This document shows, piece after piece, positions 15,326 to 24,431 of a stretch of 64,000 bases of DNA; within the stretch, counting starts at the first letter, position 1; the number at the start of each line of letters is the position of its first letter. The DNA is from Microlunatus speluncae. GTDB taxonomy: Bacteria; Actinomycetota; Actinomycetes; Propionibacteriales; Propionibacteriaceae. The translations under genes were made by a program, and so were the position numbers. The notes below the pieces were generated by a model. The model worked only from the letters and a program-made list of their open reading frames with translations, made no database searches and was not told the DNA's origin. The DNA is taken from NCBI RefSeq assembly GCF_009299835.1, contig NZ_VKCZ01000020.1, positions 744,001 through 808,000 on the forward strand. The letters are read 5' to 3'.

Positions 15326-16717
15326 TCAGCGGAGGGCGGGCCAGTCGGAGCGCTGCTGGTCCGCCGAGGCGGGAGCGGCCTCGGCGGGCGGCTGGTGGTC
15401 ATCGACCATGGTGGTCTCGTCGAACGGGTCCTGACCGCCGAGGACCTTGTACACCTGGCCCATGTCGATGGTCCGGGTCCAGGTGCCGACGAGGAGGGTG
15501 GCGACCGAGTTGCCGGCGAAGTTGGTCAGGGCTCGGGCCTCGGACATGAAGCGGTCGATGCCGACGATCAGGCCGACGCCGTCGACCAGCTCCGGGCGGT
15601 GCGAGTTGAGCCCGCCGGCCAGGGTGGCCAGGCCGGCGCCGGTGACGCCGGCCGCGCCCTTGGAGGCGATCATCATGAACACCAGCAGCGAGATCTGTTC
15701 CGGCAGGCTGAGCGGGTCACCCATGGCCGAGGCGATGAACAGCGAGGCCATGGTCAGATAGATCGCCGTACCGTCGAGGTTGAAGGAGTAGCCGGTCGGC
15801 ACCACGACGCCGACCGTCGACCGGTTCACGCCGAGGTGCTCCATCTTGGCGATCAACCGCGGCAGGGCCGACTCCGACGACGAGGTGGAGACGATCAGCA
15901 GGAACTCGCGGCCGAGATACTTCAGCACCCGGAAGATGTTCAGTCCGGTGAAGATCTTCAGCAGCAGCCCGAGCACCCCGAAGACGAACACGATGCAGGT
16001 GGCGTAGAAGCCGACCATGATCACGGCCATGCTCTTCAGGGCGTCCACGCCGGTGGCGCCGACCACGGCGGCGATTGCCCCGAAAGCGCCGATCGGGGCG
16101 GCCCACATGATCATCGCCAGCACCCGGAAGACCAGCTTCTGCAGGTGACCGATGCCGCGCAGGATCGGTTCGCCGGACTTGCCCATCGCCTGCAGCGCGA
16201 AGCCGACCAGCAGCGCTACCAACAGCGTCTGCAGCACGGTCTCCGTGGTCAGTGCGGAAAACAGGGTGTCCGGGATGATGTTGAGGATGAATTCGGTCGT
16301 CGACTCCTGACCGCCCTCGGCCTGCTGTTTGCCCTGGCCGGCGAGCTCGTCGGTCAGCCGCAGCCCTTCGCCGGGATGCAGCACGTTGCCGACCAGCAGC
16401 CCGATCGCCAGCGCCACGGTGGACATGCCGATGAAATAGATCAAGGCGATGCTGCCGACGCGGCCGACCTGTGCCGCGCTGCGGACCGAGCCGATGCCCA
16501 GCACCAGGGTGCAGAAGATCACCGGAGTGATCATCATCCGGATCAGGTCGACGAACCCGGTGCCGAGCGGCTTCAGGGCCTTGCCGACGTCCGGAGCGAC
16601 CAGCCCGACGATGATGCCGAGCACCACGGCAAGGATCACGGCGAGATAGAGGAAGTGGGTACGGTCTCGCTTGCGGGGTGGCGGAGCGGTGGGGGTTTCG
16701 GCACCGGTGGACGACAT
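15326..16717 (-). CDS. C4-dicarboxylate/cation symporter (DctA-like, DAACS family)
   Basis: A 463-residue secondary transporter of the dicarboxylate/amino acid:cation symporter family. It has about eight membrane spans and the two re-entrant loops. Conserved stretches include LIRMMITPVIFCTLVLGI, the serine-rich hairpin STSSSESALPRLIAKME, GYSFNLDGTAIYLTMAS (transport-site Asn-Leu-Asp) and SKGAAGVTGAGL. The ATG at 16717 is preceded by a GAGGAGTCACC ribosome site. It is divergent from a DctB/CitA-type kinase and regulator, supporting C4-dicarboxylate (succinate/fumarate/malate) uptake. Confidence 0.93.
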   Translation of the reverse strand: MSSTGAETPTAPPPRKRDRTHFLYLAVILAVVLGIIVGLVAPDVGKALKPLGTGFVDLIRMMITPVIFCTLVLGIGSVRSAAQVGRVGSIALIYFIGMSTVALAIGLLVGNVLHPGEGLRLTDELAGQGKQQAEGGQESTTEFILNIIPDTLFSALTTETVLQTLLVALLVGFALQAMGKSGEPILRGIGHLQKLVFRVLAMIMWAAPIGAFGAIAAVVGATGVDALKSMAVIMVGFYATCIVFVFGVLGLLLKIFTGLNIFRVLKYLGREFLLIVSTSSSESALPRLIAKMEHLGVNRSTVGVVVPTGYSFNLDGTAIYLTMASLFIASAMGDPLSLPEQISLLVFMMIASKGAAGVTGAGLATLAGGLNSHRPELVDGVGLIVGIDRFMSEARALTNFAGNSVATLLVGTWTRTIDMGQVYKVLGGQDPFDETTMVDDHQPPAEAAPASADQQRSDWPALR

Positions 16718-16838
16718 GGTGACTCCTCGGGACGACGCTGTTCTCGAATCCGGACGCTCCAACGGTGGGGCAGCCTGAGCGGGACCGGCGGGTTTCGTAC
16801 ATAGAGTTCTTCCAACCCGAGTGCGATGGAGGACGGCG

Positions 16839-18446
16839 GTGGAGCGACACGGTGTGGCCCGGCGGCGCGGCCTGACCGTCGCCGGGCAGGTGATGGTGTT
16901 GCAGTTGCTGGCCGCCCTCGCCGTGATCGCGCTCGCGGCGGGTTTCGGGTACGTCGACGCCCGCGGCGACGTGGAACGGTCGGCGGGCGAACGGGCCCTG
17001 GCGATCGCGCGCAGCGTCGCCGACTCCCCGGAGATCGTCCGAGTGATCGGCACGGCCGACCCGTCGGCCCGGCTGCAGCCGTACGCGGAACGGGTCCGGC
17101 AGGACACCGAGACCGACTTCGTGGTGATCATGACGCCGGCCGGGATCCGTTACACCCATCCGAATCCGGACAACATCGGTGAACGGTTCATCGGCACCAT
17201 CGAGCCGGCGCGGCAGGGCCGATCGCACGTCGAGCAATATGCCGGCACGCTCGGACCGTCGATGCGCGCCGTGGTCCCGGTGACCGACGACGGCACCGTG
17301 GTGGCGCTGGTCTCGGTCGGCATCACCATCGCCCGGTTGGATGCCGCGGTGTTGCGCACGCTGCCGGCGCTGGGGCTCGCGATCGGCCTCGCCCTGGTGA
17401 TCGGGGTGATCGGCGCGGCGGCGATCGGCCGCCGGCTGCGACGGCAGACCCGCGGGCTCGGGCCGGCCGAGCTGAGCCGGATGTACGGGTACTACGACGC
17501 CGTGCTGCACTCGATCCGTGAGGGCCTGGTGTTGCTGGACGGGCGGGGCCGGGTGCAGCTGGTCAACGACGAGGCGATCAGGCTGTTCGGCCTGCCGCCG
17601 GACCCGACCGGTCGCTCGATCGAGACGCTCGGCCTGCCGGAGACCTTGACCCGGTCGTTGCGCGGCGACGATCCGGTCCGGGACGAGGTGCAGCTGGTGG
17701 CCGACCGGCTGCTGGTGCTCAACCGCCGGCCGACCACCATCGACGGGCGGGCGCTGGGCTTCGTGGTCACGGTTCGTGATCACACCGAGCTGCAGGCGAT
17801 CGCCACCGAGCTGGACGCCGTCCGCGGGATGGCCGACTCGCTCCGGGCGCAGAGCCACGAGGCGGCCAACCGGCTGCACACGGTGGTCTCCCTGATCGAG
17901 ATGGGCCGGGCCGACGAGGCGGTCGAGTTTGCCACCGCGGAGCTGGAGTTGGTGCAACGGCTGACCGACCGGGTGGTCGCAGCAGTCGACGACCCGGTCG
18001 TCGCCGCCCTGCTGCTGGGCAAGACCGAGCAGGCCTCGGAACGCGGCGTCGAGTTGGTGATCAACTCCGCCGACGTGGTCGGTGATCACCGGTTCCAGTC
18101 CCGGGATCTGATCACCATGATCGGCAACCTGATCGACAACGCGGTCGACGCCGCGGCCGGCCGGGTCGACGGGCTGCGCCAGGTCGCGGTGGAGATCGCG
18201 CTGCAGGACGATTCGCTGCGGATCGTCGTCGGCGACAGCGGGCCCGGGCTGAGCGCCGCGGCCCGGTTGCACGCCTTCGACCGCGGCTGGTCAAGCAAGT
18301 CGGGCGGCAGTCACGGCCGGGGGATCGGGCTGGCCCTGGTGGTGCAGACCGTGCGCCGCCTCGGCGGCCGGCTGGACGTGCAGCGCAGCGATCTCGGCGG
18401 CGCCGAGTTCGTGATCATGGTCGATCCGGCGGCGGGCCGGCGATGA
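16839..18446 (+). CDS. Sensor histidine kinase, CitA/DcuS type
   Basis: 535 residues. Membrane span near residues 17-38, then an extracytoplasmic PDC/PAS-like sensor (~40-175) carrying RYTHPNPDNIGERFIG, the ligand-pocket motif of CitA/DcuS/DctB sensors. A second span lies near 178-200. A cytoplasmic PAS domain follows (DAVLHSIREGLVLLD), then a short Spo0B-like dimerisation helix with the phospho-acceptor His in RAQSHEAANRLH, and an ATPase domain (NLIDNAVDAA, GDSGPGL, GRGIGLALV). The GTG at 16839 has GGAGG 7 nt upstream. It overlaps the response regulator by 4 bp. Presumably senses C4-dicarboxylates for the divergent dctA. Confidence 0.92.
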   Translation: MERHGVARRRGLTVAGQVMVLQLLAALAVIALAAGFGYVDARGDVERSAGERALAIARSVADSPEIVRVIGTADPSARLQPYAERVRQDTETDFVVIMTPAGIRYTHPNPDNIGERFIGTIEPARQGRSHVEQYAGTLGPSMRAVVPVTDDGTVVALVSVGITIARLDAAVLRTLPALGLAIGLALVIGVIGAAAIGRRLRRQTRGLGPAELSRMYGYYDAVLHSIREGLVLLDGRGRVQLVNDEAIRLFGLPPDPTGRSIETLGLPETLTRSLRGDDPVRDEVQLVADRLLVLNRRPTTIDGRALGFVVTVRDHTELQAIATELDAVRGMADSLRAQSHEAANRLHTVVSLIEMGRADEAVEFATAELELVQRLTDRVVAAVDDPVVAALLLGKTEQASERGVELVINSADVVGDHRFQSRDLITMIGNLIDNAVDAAAGRVDGLRQVAVEIALQDDSLRIVVGDSGPGLSAAARLHAFDRGWSSKSGGSHGRGIGLALVVQTVRRLGGRLDVQRSDLGGAEFVIMVDPAAGRR

Positions 18447-19135
18447 GCTTCCGGGTGCTGGTGGTCGAGGACGAGCCCATCGCCGCCGAGGCCAACGCGG
18501 AATATCTGCGCCGGCTGGCCGGATTCGAGGTGGCGGCGGTGGCCCACTCCGGCCTGGAGGCGGTGCGGGCGCTGAACGAAGATCAGGAGGTCGACCTGAT
18601 CCTGCTCGACATGAACCTGCCCGACACCCACGGGCTCGACCTGCTGCGCCGGGTCCGCGGCGCCGGCCGGGCCTGTGACGTGATCGCGGTGACCTCCGCC
18701 CGCGAGGTCGCCCTGATCCGGCAGGCGGTCGCCCAGGGTGTCGTCTCCTATCTGCTGAAGCCGTTCACCTTCGCCGGGTTCCGGACCAAGCTGGAGGCCT
18801 ACGCCGCCTACCGGGAACAACTGGCCGGGGGTGCCGAGGTGGTGGATCAGTCGGCCGTCGACGCCATGATCGGCCGGCTGCGACCGGCGGCCGGCCTGGA
18901 GGAACTGCCGAAGGGACTCAGCCGGGACACCCTGACCCGGGTCGTCGGGCTGCTCCGCGACGCGCCGTCTTCGGCCTCCGAGCTGGCCCGGGCGATCGGC
19001 GTCTCCCGGGTCACCGCCCGGCGCTACCTGGAGCATCTGGCCGACGCCCGGTTGGCCGAGCGGGACGCACGCTACGGCGGGGCCGGCCGGCCCGAGGTCG
19101 AATACCGCTGGGTCAGCGGTCCAGGATCGCCTTGA
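18443..19135 (+). CDS. Response regulator, CitB/DcuR type
   Basis: A 230-residue two-domain regulator. Receiver domain at 1-~120: VVEDEPIAAEAN, phospho-acceptor Asp in LILLDMNLPDTHGL, and VSYLLKPFTF with the conserved Lys. The C-terminal helix-turn-helix is SASELARAIGVSRVTARRYLEHL, followed by a wing (ARYGGAGRPEVEYRW). It is translationally coupled to the kinase gene. Its 3' end overlaps the convergent glycerophosphotransferase gene by 23 bp. Confidence 0.93.
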   Translation: MSFRVLVVEDEPIAAEANAEYLRRLAGFEVAAVAHSGLEAVRALNEDQEVDLILLDMNLPDTHGLDLLRRVRGAGRACDVIAVTSAREVALIRQAVAQGVVSYLLKPFTFAGFRTKLEAYAAYREQLAGGAEVVDQSAVDAMIGRLRPAAGLEELPKGLSRDTLTRVVGLLRDAPSSASELARAIGVSRVTARRYLEHLADARLAERDARYGGAGRPEVEYRWVSGPGSP

Positions 19136-20834
19136 CCCGGTCCAGGAACGGCTCCGCGGCTTCCGGCCCGAGGCGATCACCCAGGCTGTAGCGGCGGAAG
19201 GCGAGCCGCTGCTCCCGGAGCTCGTCCGGGCCCAGGAGTTGATCAAGGACGGCGTCGAGCCCGGCCAGCTCCGGCTCGATCACGTACGCGGCCTGGGCCA
19301 CCTTGAACTCGGTGCGGAACTCCTCGGCGCCGACCTTGGTCGACACCATCGCGAACGGCTTGCCCGAGGCCAGGAAGTCCGAGCCGACCGAGGAGACGTC
19401 GGTGATCAACGCGTCGGCCGCGTTCGAGCAGTCCGCCACGTCGAAGTCCCGTTCGGCCGCCGCCCCCCAGCGGTGCTCGCGTCCGGACTGACGTTGATCA
19501 TCGGCCAGCAGCCGGTGCAGCTCGGCGATCCGTTCGGCGTCGCCGGGATCGCGGTAGCTCACCGGGTGCGGCCGGAAGATCACCGTCGCTTCCCGCTGCA
19601 GCAGGGCCCGGACGATGCCGGCGCCCCAGGGCAGCGAGGAGTAGTTGGTGCTCTCCCGTCCGCCGCGCCAGGTCGGGGCGTAGAACACGGTGCGCGGGCC
19701 GGCCGGCAGTAGGTCGTCGCGGACCATGATCTTCTCGATCTGCGGCCGGCCGACCAGGACGAACTTCTCCTCCGATACGTCGATCCCGTGGGCCGCGTAC
19801 CGGTCGGCACCGAGCTGCCCGGCGACGAACAACAGGTCGTAGCTGGCGTGCCGCGGATGGAAGTTGGCCGGCTTGTCGGAGTCGCCATGGTTGAGCCAGA
19901 CATGGGTCAGCTTCCGGAACCGCTGGAACGTCTGATTGGCCGGGCTGCCCTGGACGTAGAACGCGGCCCGCAGCGTCGGCACCACCATGGTGTCCAGGCT
20001 GCGGGAAACGTCGCTGGCCAGCGGGACCAGGATCGGCGCCGTGGTCAGTTCCTTGATCACGGCGATCGTCGCCGGCTCCCGGGTGATCACGACGAACGGG
20101 CGACCGATCCGCTCCAGGTACGGCAGCCACATCCCCAGCTGGTAGCCGGCGCCGGAGCTCGCCGCGTAGTAGACGGCGAACTCGGGCCGGAGCCGTTCCA
20201 GGGCCTGCGGGATGTCGCGTACGGCCCGCCGGCTGGCCACCCGCGACCGCACCGCGGCCAGCAGCACGACGGCGTTCAGCGGCACGGTGACCAGCACGAC
20301 GATGATCAACCAGATCCAGCCGGGCAGGGCGAGGAGGGCCATCACCGCGCCGACCATGATCACTCCGAGCCCGGCCGGCGCCAGCACTCCGGGCGGCACG
20401 CGCGGACTAGCCGCGGCCGGCACCCCGGGCAGGTTGACGGCGTGCTGGAGCTTGCTGGTCAGGATCGACTTGATCATCGGCTCGCCCAGGGTGACCATGA
20501 TCGCCACCCCGGCGGCGGTGAACGCCCAACCGGCATCGCCCGGCCGGCGAACGGCGGCGCCGGCGGCCACGGCGAGGAACAACAGCGACCGGACGCTGAC
20601 GTAGTAGCCGATGAGTCGATCGCCGGCCGGCCGGACCAGCTCCCGGCGTCGCTGCCAGATCAGGGCCACCAGAGTGGCCACTCCGCAGGCCGCGCCGATC
20701 GTCCAGCTGACCGGGTCGCGACCGGCCAGCAGCAGGCACACGGCGGCCACGGCGCCCAGGTTGATCAGGCTCTTCCGGGTGTAGTCCGACAGGTGCCGAC
20801 GCAGCATGCCGAGGCGGGCCCGGACGTCGATCAT
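19113..20834 (-). CDS. CDP-glycerol glycerophosphotransferase family protein with N-terminal membrane domain
   Basis: 573 residues. The N-terminal ~210 residues have about six hydrophobic spans. Residues ~215-573 are a CDP-glycerol:poly(glycerophosphate) transferase domain with KLTHVWLNHGDSDKP, GRPQIEKI, VFYAPTWRGG, VIFRPHPVSYRD, ALITDVSSVGSDFLASGKPFAMV and the usual C-terminal helices. These enzymes polymerise teichoic-acid-like glycerol phosphate chains at the membrane. A paralogue lacking the membrane part lies divergently at 20981-22261. The ATG is preceded at 6 nt by TACGCT (20841-20846, minus strand). Acceptor and product are not predictable. Confidence 0.88.
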   Translation of the reverse strand: MIDVRARLGMLRRHLSDYTRKSLINLGAVAAVCLLLAGRDPVSWTIGAACGVATLVALIWQRRRELVRPAGDRLIGYYVSVRSLLFLAVAAGAAVRRPGDAGWAFTAAGVAIMVTLGEPMIKSILTSKLQHAVNLPGVPAAASPRVPPGVLAPAGLGVIMVGAVMALLALPGWIWLIIVVLVTVPLNAVVLLAAVRSRVASRRAVRDIPQALERLRPEFAVYYAASSGAGYQLGMWLPYLERIGRPFVVITREPATIAVIKELTTAPILVPLASDVSRSLDTMVVPTLRAAFYVQGSPANQTFQRFRKLTHVWLNHGDSDKPANFHPRHASYDLLFVAGQLGADRYAAHGIDVSEEKFVLVGRPQIEKIMVRDDLLPAGPRTVFYAPTWRGGRESTNYSSLPWGAGIVRALLQREATVIFRPHPVSYRDPGDAERIAELHRLLADDQRQSGREHRWGAAAERDFDVADCSNAADALITDVSSVGSDFLASGKPFAMVSTKVGAEEFRTEFKVAQAAYVIEPELAGLDAVLDQLLGPDELREQRLAFRRYSLGDRLGPEAAEPFLDRVKAILDR

Positions 20835-20840
20835 CCGGTC

Positions 20841-20846
20841 AGCGTA
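20841..20846 (-). promoter_or_regulatory. Candidate leaderless -10 box
   Basis: TACGCT on the minus strand, 6 nt before the ATG of the 573-residue glycerophosphotransferase gene. Confidence 0.45.
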
Positions 20847-20980
20847 GTGCGTCGACTCGGCGAAGTCGGGGACATATAGAGCCCAGCTATGACCCCATCA
20901 CCGGATCGATTCGCCGGATCACGATTCGCCGGCCGTCGTCCGTGTAGCGTTTCGCCCGACCAAGGAGGCGGGACCGAGGG

Positions 20981-22261
20981 ATGGGGCATGATCTGCGGGC
21001 GGCTGCGACGCGCCTGATGGCGGTGCTGCGGCGCCGGAGCGAGACGCCGGACGTCACGCCACTGCCGGTGATCAGCACCTGGAACCTGCCCGGGGCCCCG
21101 GCGACCACGCCGACCGAGCCGCGAGCTGGCCGGGCGGCCCGGATCCGACTCGGCAAGGCGTTGCGGGCCCTCCGTCCTCGGTTCGCGATCGCTTATGCCG
21201 GCCACAACGGCGCGCAGTACCAGTGCCGGATGTGGGAGCCGTATCTGGCGGCGTCGGGCGAGCCGTACCTGATCGTCACCGACGACGCCCGGGCCGCCGA
21301 CCTGATCCGCCGGATCAGCACCGCGCCGTTGATCTTGCTCGCCGAGCCCCGCCGGTCCGACCTCGAGCTGGTGCTGCCGAGGACGGTCCGGGCCGCCTTC
21401 TACGTCCAGAACAGCAAGCGGAACCGGCCCTTCCTGAAGCTGAAGCAGATCACTCACGTCTGGCTCAACCACGGCGACTCCGACAAACCGGCCAACTTCC
21501 GCAAGACCCACGCGGACTACGACCGGATCGTGACCTGTGGCGAGGCCGGCGTCGAGCGCTACGCGGCGCACGGCATCGTGATCGCGCGGGACCGGTTCGA
21601 CATCCTCGGCCGGCCGCAGATCAGCGACATCGTCGATGGTCCGCGACCGGGCGGGATGCCGCCGACCGTGCTCTATGCCCCGACCTGGCGGGGGATCAGT
21701 CCGCGCAACGACTACACCTCGGTGCCGCTGGCGCCACAGCTGATCGCCGCGTTGCTCGAGCGCGAGCTGACGGTGATCTTCCGTGGCCATCCGTTCAGTG
21801 CCAAGCGATCCGAGGACCAGCGGTCGATCGCCGAGGCGCACCGGCTGCTGGCCGATGATCGAGAACGTAGCGGTCGCCAGCACGTCTGGGGTGCGGCCGC
21901 CGAGCGGGAGCGCTCGCTGGCCGACTGCGTGAACCTGGCCGACGCGATGATCGCCGACGTGACCGGCGCGGTCACCGATTTCCTCGCCTCGGGCCGGCCG
22001 TACGCGATGATGGCGATGTCCGAGCCGGACATCGAATCCTTCCGGGTCGCCTTCCCGATCAGCCGTTCCGCGTACGTGATCGAGCGGTCCCTGGCCAACC
22101 TTGACCTGGTCCTCGACGACCTGTTGATCACCGATCCGCTCGCCGACTACCGCGCCGAGCGGCGCCGCTACTACCTCGGCCCGCTGACCGGCCAGGAGTC
22201 GGCCGTGGCCGTCGCCGATTACGTCCGCCGGCTCGCCCGCGGCCGGCTGCCCGTCGGTTGA
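20981..22261 (+). CDS. CDP-glycerol glycerophosphotransferase family protein (soluble form)
   Basis: A 426-residue paralogue of the divergent upstream gene. The two share a linker segment with NLPG, then the transferase core: ITHVWLNHGDSDKPANF, GRPQISDI, VLYAPTWRGI, VIFRGHPFSAKR, AMIADVTGAVTDFLASGRPYAMM. The membrane domain of the sister protein is absent; only ~30 N-terminal residues precede the shared region. The conserved DxSS of the sister is DVTGAVTD here. Probably acts at the inner membrane face on a glycerol-phosphate or similar wall polymer; specificity unknown. Confidence 0.87.
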   Translation: MGHDLRAAATRLMAVLRRRSETPDVTPLPVISTWNLPGAPATTPTEPRAGRAARIRLGKALRALRPRFAIAYAGHNGAQYQCRMWEPYLAASGEPYLIVTDDARAADLIRRISTAPLILLAEPRRSDLELVLPRTVRAAFYVQNSKRNRPFLKLKQITHVWLNHGDSDKPANFRKTHADYDRIVTCGEAGVERYAAHGIVIARDRFDILGRPQISDIVDGPRPGGMPPTVLYAPTWRGISPRNDYTSVPLAPQLIAALLERELTVIFRGHPFSAKRSEDQRSIAEAHRLLADDRERSGRQHVWGAAAERERSLADCVNLADAMIADVTGAVTDFLASGRPYAMMAMSEPDIESFRVAFPISRSAYVIERSLANLDLVLDDLLITDPLADYRAERRRYYLGPLTGQESAVAVADYVRRLARGRLPVG

Positions 22262-22271
22262 TCAGCGCGGC

Positions 22272-22592
22272 TCACTCGATGGTGAGCTCGCCCATGGCGT
22301 CCCAGCCGTCGCCGTCGACCGACCGGCTGATGATCTTGGGCGTCGACGCCAACGCCTGCGGCAGGTCCTGCATCGCCCGCTTGAAGTGATCGCTGTTGAC
22401 GTGCGGTCCGGCGCCGTCGTCGGTGAAGGCCTCCACCAGCACGAACTCATGCTCGTTGTCGACGCTGCGGGACCAGTCGAACCAGAGATTCCCGGGCTCG
22501 GCCCGCGTCGCCGCGGTGAAGCCGGCGACCAGCTCCAGCCAGCGGTCGGACCACTCTGGCTTGGTGGTGAATTTGACGACGATGAAATGCAT
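22272..22592 (-). CDS. Antibiotic biosynthesis monooxygenase (ABM) domain protein
   Basis: A 106-residue dimeric ferredoxin-like protein of the ABM/quinol monooxygenase superfamily. MHFIVVKFTTKPEWSDRWLELVAGF is the first strand-helix, NLWFDWSRSVDNEHEFVLVEAF the central strands with the usual Trp and Glu, and HFKRAMQDLPQAL the closing helix. GGAGG lies 5 nt before the ATG. It converges with the CDP-glycerol transferase gene. Activity could be quinone oxidation or none; the fold is reasonably sure. Confidence 0.85.
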   Translation of the reverse strand: MHFIVVKFTTKPEWSDRWLELVAGFTAATRAEPGNLWFDWSRSVDNEHEFVLVEAFTDDGAGPHVNSDHFKRAMQDLPQALASTPKIISRSVDGDGWDAMGELTIE

Positions 22593-22684
22593 CAGAGCCT
22601 CCGGGGGTACGACGAGCCGACGGCGTCATGATCCCACCGAATCGACCGGCGGTCAGGCCCCGGACAGGTTCTTCCGCCATCTGA

Positions 22685-22713
22685 TTGCAATATGCAAGCA
22701 GTTGGATTAGGGT
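22685..22713 (+). promoter_or_regulatory. Leaderless promoter of the MFS exporter gene
   Basis: -35 TTGCAA (22685-22690), 17-bp spacer, -10 TAGGGT (22708-22713), then 7 nt to the ATG at 22721. The -35 lies in the small palindrome TTGCA-ATA-TGCAA, a possible repressor site. Confidence 0.6.
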
Positions 22714-22720
22714 TCAAGGC

Positions 22721-24235
22721 ATGGGAACGAACGGATCGGTACGGAACTGGCTCGGGCTGGTGGTGCTCGGGCTGCCCACGGTGCTGCTGTCGCTGGACAT
22801 GAGCGTGCTCTATCTGGCGCTGCCGCGGCTCAGTGCGGATCTCGGCGCGAGTCAGACCGAGCAGCTCTGGGTCACCGACATCTACGGCTTCGTCATCGCC
22901 GGGTTGTTGATCACCATGGGCAACGTCGGCGACCGGATCGGCCGCCGCCGGCTGCTGCTGATCGGCGCGGTGGTCTTCGGCATCGCGTCGCTGGTGGCGG
23001 CGTTCGCTCCGACGATCGAGGTGTTGATCGCGGCCCGGGCCCTGCTCGGCGTGGCCGGCGCGACGGTCGCCCCGTCGACCCTGGCGTTGATCAGCAACAT
23101 CTTCACCGATGACCGGCAGCGGGCGATCGCGATCGGGGCCTGGATGTGCTGTTTCATGGGCGGCAACGCCGTCGGCCCGTTGGTCGGCGGGCTGCTGCTG
23201 GAGCACTTCTGGTGGGGCTCGGTGTTCCTGATCGCGGTGCCGGTGATGATCATCCTGCTGGTCGCCGGACCGTTCCTGCTGCCGGAGTATCGGGCACCCG
23301 AGGCGAGCCGGCTGGACGTCCCGAGCGTGCTGCTCTCGCTGGCCGCGATCCTTCCGTTCGTCTACGGGGTCAAGGAATTCGCCCGCGGCGGGCCGGTCTG
23401 GATCGGGCTGGCCGCGGTGATCATCGGCGTCGGCTCCGCGGTGATCTTCGTCCGGCGGCAGCGTCGGCTGACCGCGCCCCTGCTCCAGCTGAGACTGTTC
23501 GCCGACGCCACGTTCCGGACCGTGATCGTGACGATGATCGTCACGGCGGCACTGATGGGCGGCACGTTCCTGCTGGTCTCGCTCTATCTCCAGTCGGTGG
23601 CCGGGCTGACGCCGCTGCAGGCCGGCGTGTGGCTGCTGCCGCAGATGGTCGCCATGATCATCGGCACCCTGGCCGCACCGGTGTTGCTGCGCTGGGTCCG
23701 CCGCGGGGTGCTGATCTGCGCCGGGATCGGGATCACCATGATCGGTTTCGCGGTGCTGATCGCGACCACGGCGACCGGCGGCCCGCTGGTGCCGGTGATC
23801 GGCTTCACCATCGCCTGCGCCGGCATCGGCGGCGCGACCGCACTGGTGACCGACATCGTGGTCGGCTCGGCCCCGGCCGACCAGGCCGGCTCGGCCTCAG
23901 CCATCTCGGAGACCGGCGGCGAGCTGGGCATCGGCCTCGGCATCGCCCTGCTGGGCAGCATCGGCACCCTGGTCTACCGGGCCGGGCTCGGCGCCGGCGC
24001 CCCGGCCGACGCGACCTCCGGCATCTCCCGCGCCCTGGCCCTTGCTGCCGAACTGCCCGCCGGCCAGGCCGAAGCCCTGATCGCGACGGCCCGAGCGGCG
24101 TTCACCCAGGGCCTGGTCGTCGTCGCCATGGTCGGCACCGTCGCGCTCGCCGCGGTGCTGGTCGCCTGCTGGCTCCGGATCGGCCGCCGCTCCGCCGTAC
24201 CGGCCGAGGCCTCGGAGCTCCAGCCGACCTCATGA
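22721..24235 (+). CDS. MFS drug exporter, DHA2 (EmrB/QacA) type
   Basis: 504 residues with ~14 hydrophobic spans, as in the DHA2 drug:H+ antiporters. Motifs: VLLSLDMSVLYLALPRLSADL (first span, motif D1-like), GNVGDRIGRRRLLLIG (motif A) and ALLGVAGATVAPSTLALISN (motif C region). It resembles SmvA/QacA-type exporters of cationic or amphipathic compounds. The ATG at 22721 is favoured by the promoter placed 7 nt upstream. No dedicated regulator is adjacent. Confidence 0.9.
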   Translation: MGTNGSVRNWLGLVVLGLPTVLLSLDMSVLYLALPRLSADLGASQTEQLWVTDIYGFVIAGLLITMGNVGDRIGRRRLLLIGAVVFGIASLVAAFAPTIEVLIAARALLGVAGATVAPSTLALISNIFTDDRQRAIAIGAWMCCFMGGNAVGPLVGGLLLEHFWWGSVFLIAVPVMIILLVAGPFLLPEYRAPEASRLDVPSVLLSLAAILPFVYGVKEFARGGPVWIGLAAVIIGVGSAVIFVRRQRRLTAPLLQLRLFADATFRTVIVTMIVTAALMGGTFLLVSLYLQSVAGLTPLQAGVWLLPQMVAMIIGTLAAPVLLRWVRRGVLICAGIGITMIGFAVLIATTATGGPLVPVIGFTIACAGIGGATALVTDIVVGSAPADQAGSASAISETGGELGIGLGIALLGSIGTLVYRAGLGAGAPADATSGISRALALAAELPAGQAEALIATARAAFTQGLVVVAMVGTVALAAVLVACWLRIGRRSAVPAEASELQPTS

Positions 24236-24257
24236 TCCTGGGCGACGGGGACGCGGG

Positions 24258-24336
24258 CTTGTTCCGTTCCCTGAGCCTGTCGAAGGGCGGGCCCGATTCA
24301 CCTTGGCCCTTCGACAAGCTCAGGGAACGGAACAAG
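24258..24336. repeat. Palindromic TTCCCTGAGC/GTCGAAGGGC repeat
   Basis: Two 31-bp arms (24258-24288 and 24306-24336) that pair except at one position, with a 17-bp loop. The arm core CCCTGAGCTTGTCGAAGGGC is the same sequence that begins the larger elements at 31050 and 50496. It lies 22 bp after the MFS stop and before the purF promoter, so it may also terminate MFS transcription. Confidence 0.8.
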
Positions 24337-24419
24337 CGATTGCCCGTGCCCGGCTTTGGTCGAACGGAACAGGCCCGCCGGCCCCGATGTCGAAATGCGG
24401 TCGGACCAGCCGGTCAAGC

Positions 24420-24425
24420 TACGAT
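24420..24425 (+). promoter_or_regulatory. Candidate leaderless -10 box of purF
   Basis: TACGAT ends 6 nt before the GTG at 24432, supporting that start over longer in-frame extensions. Confidence 0.5.
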
Positions 24426-24431
24426 GAGGCC

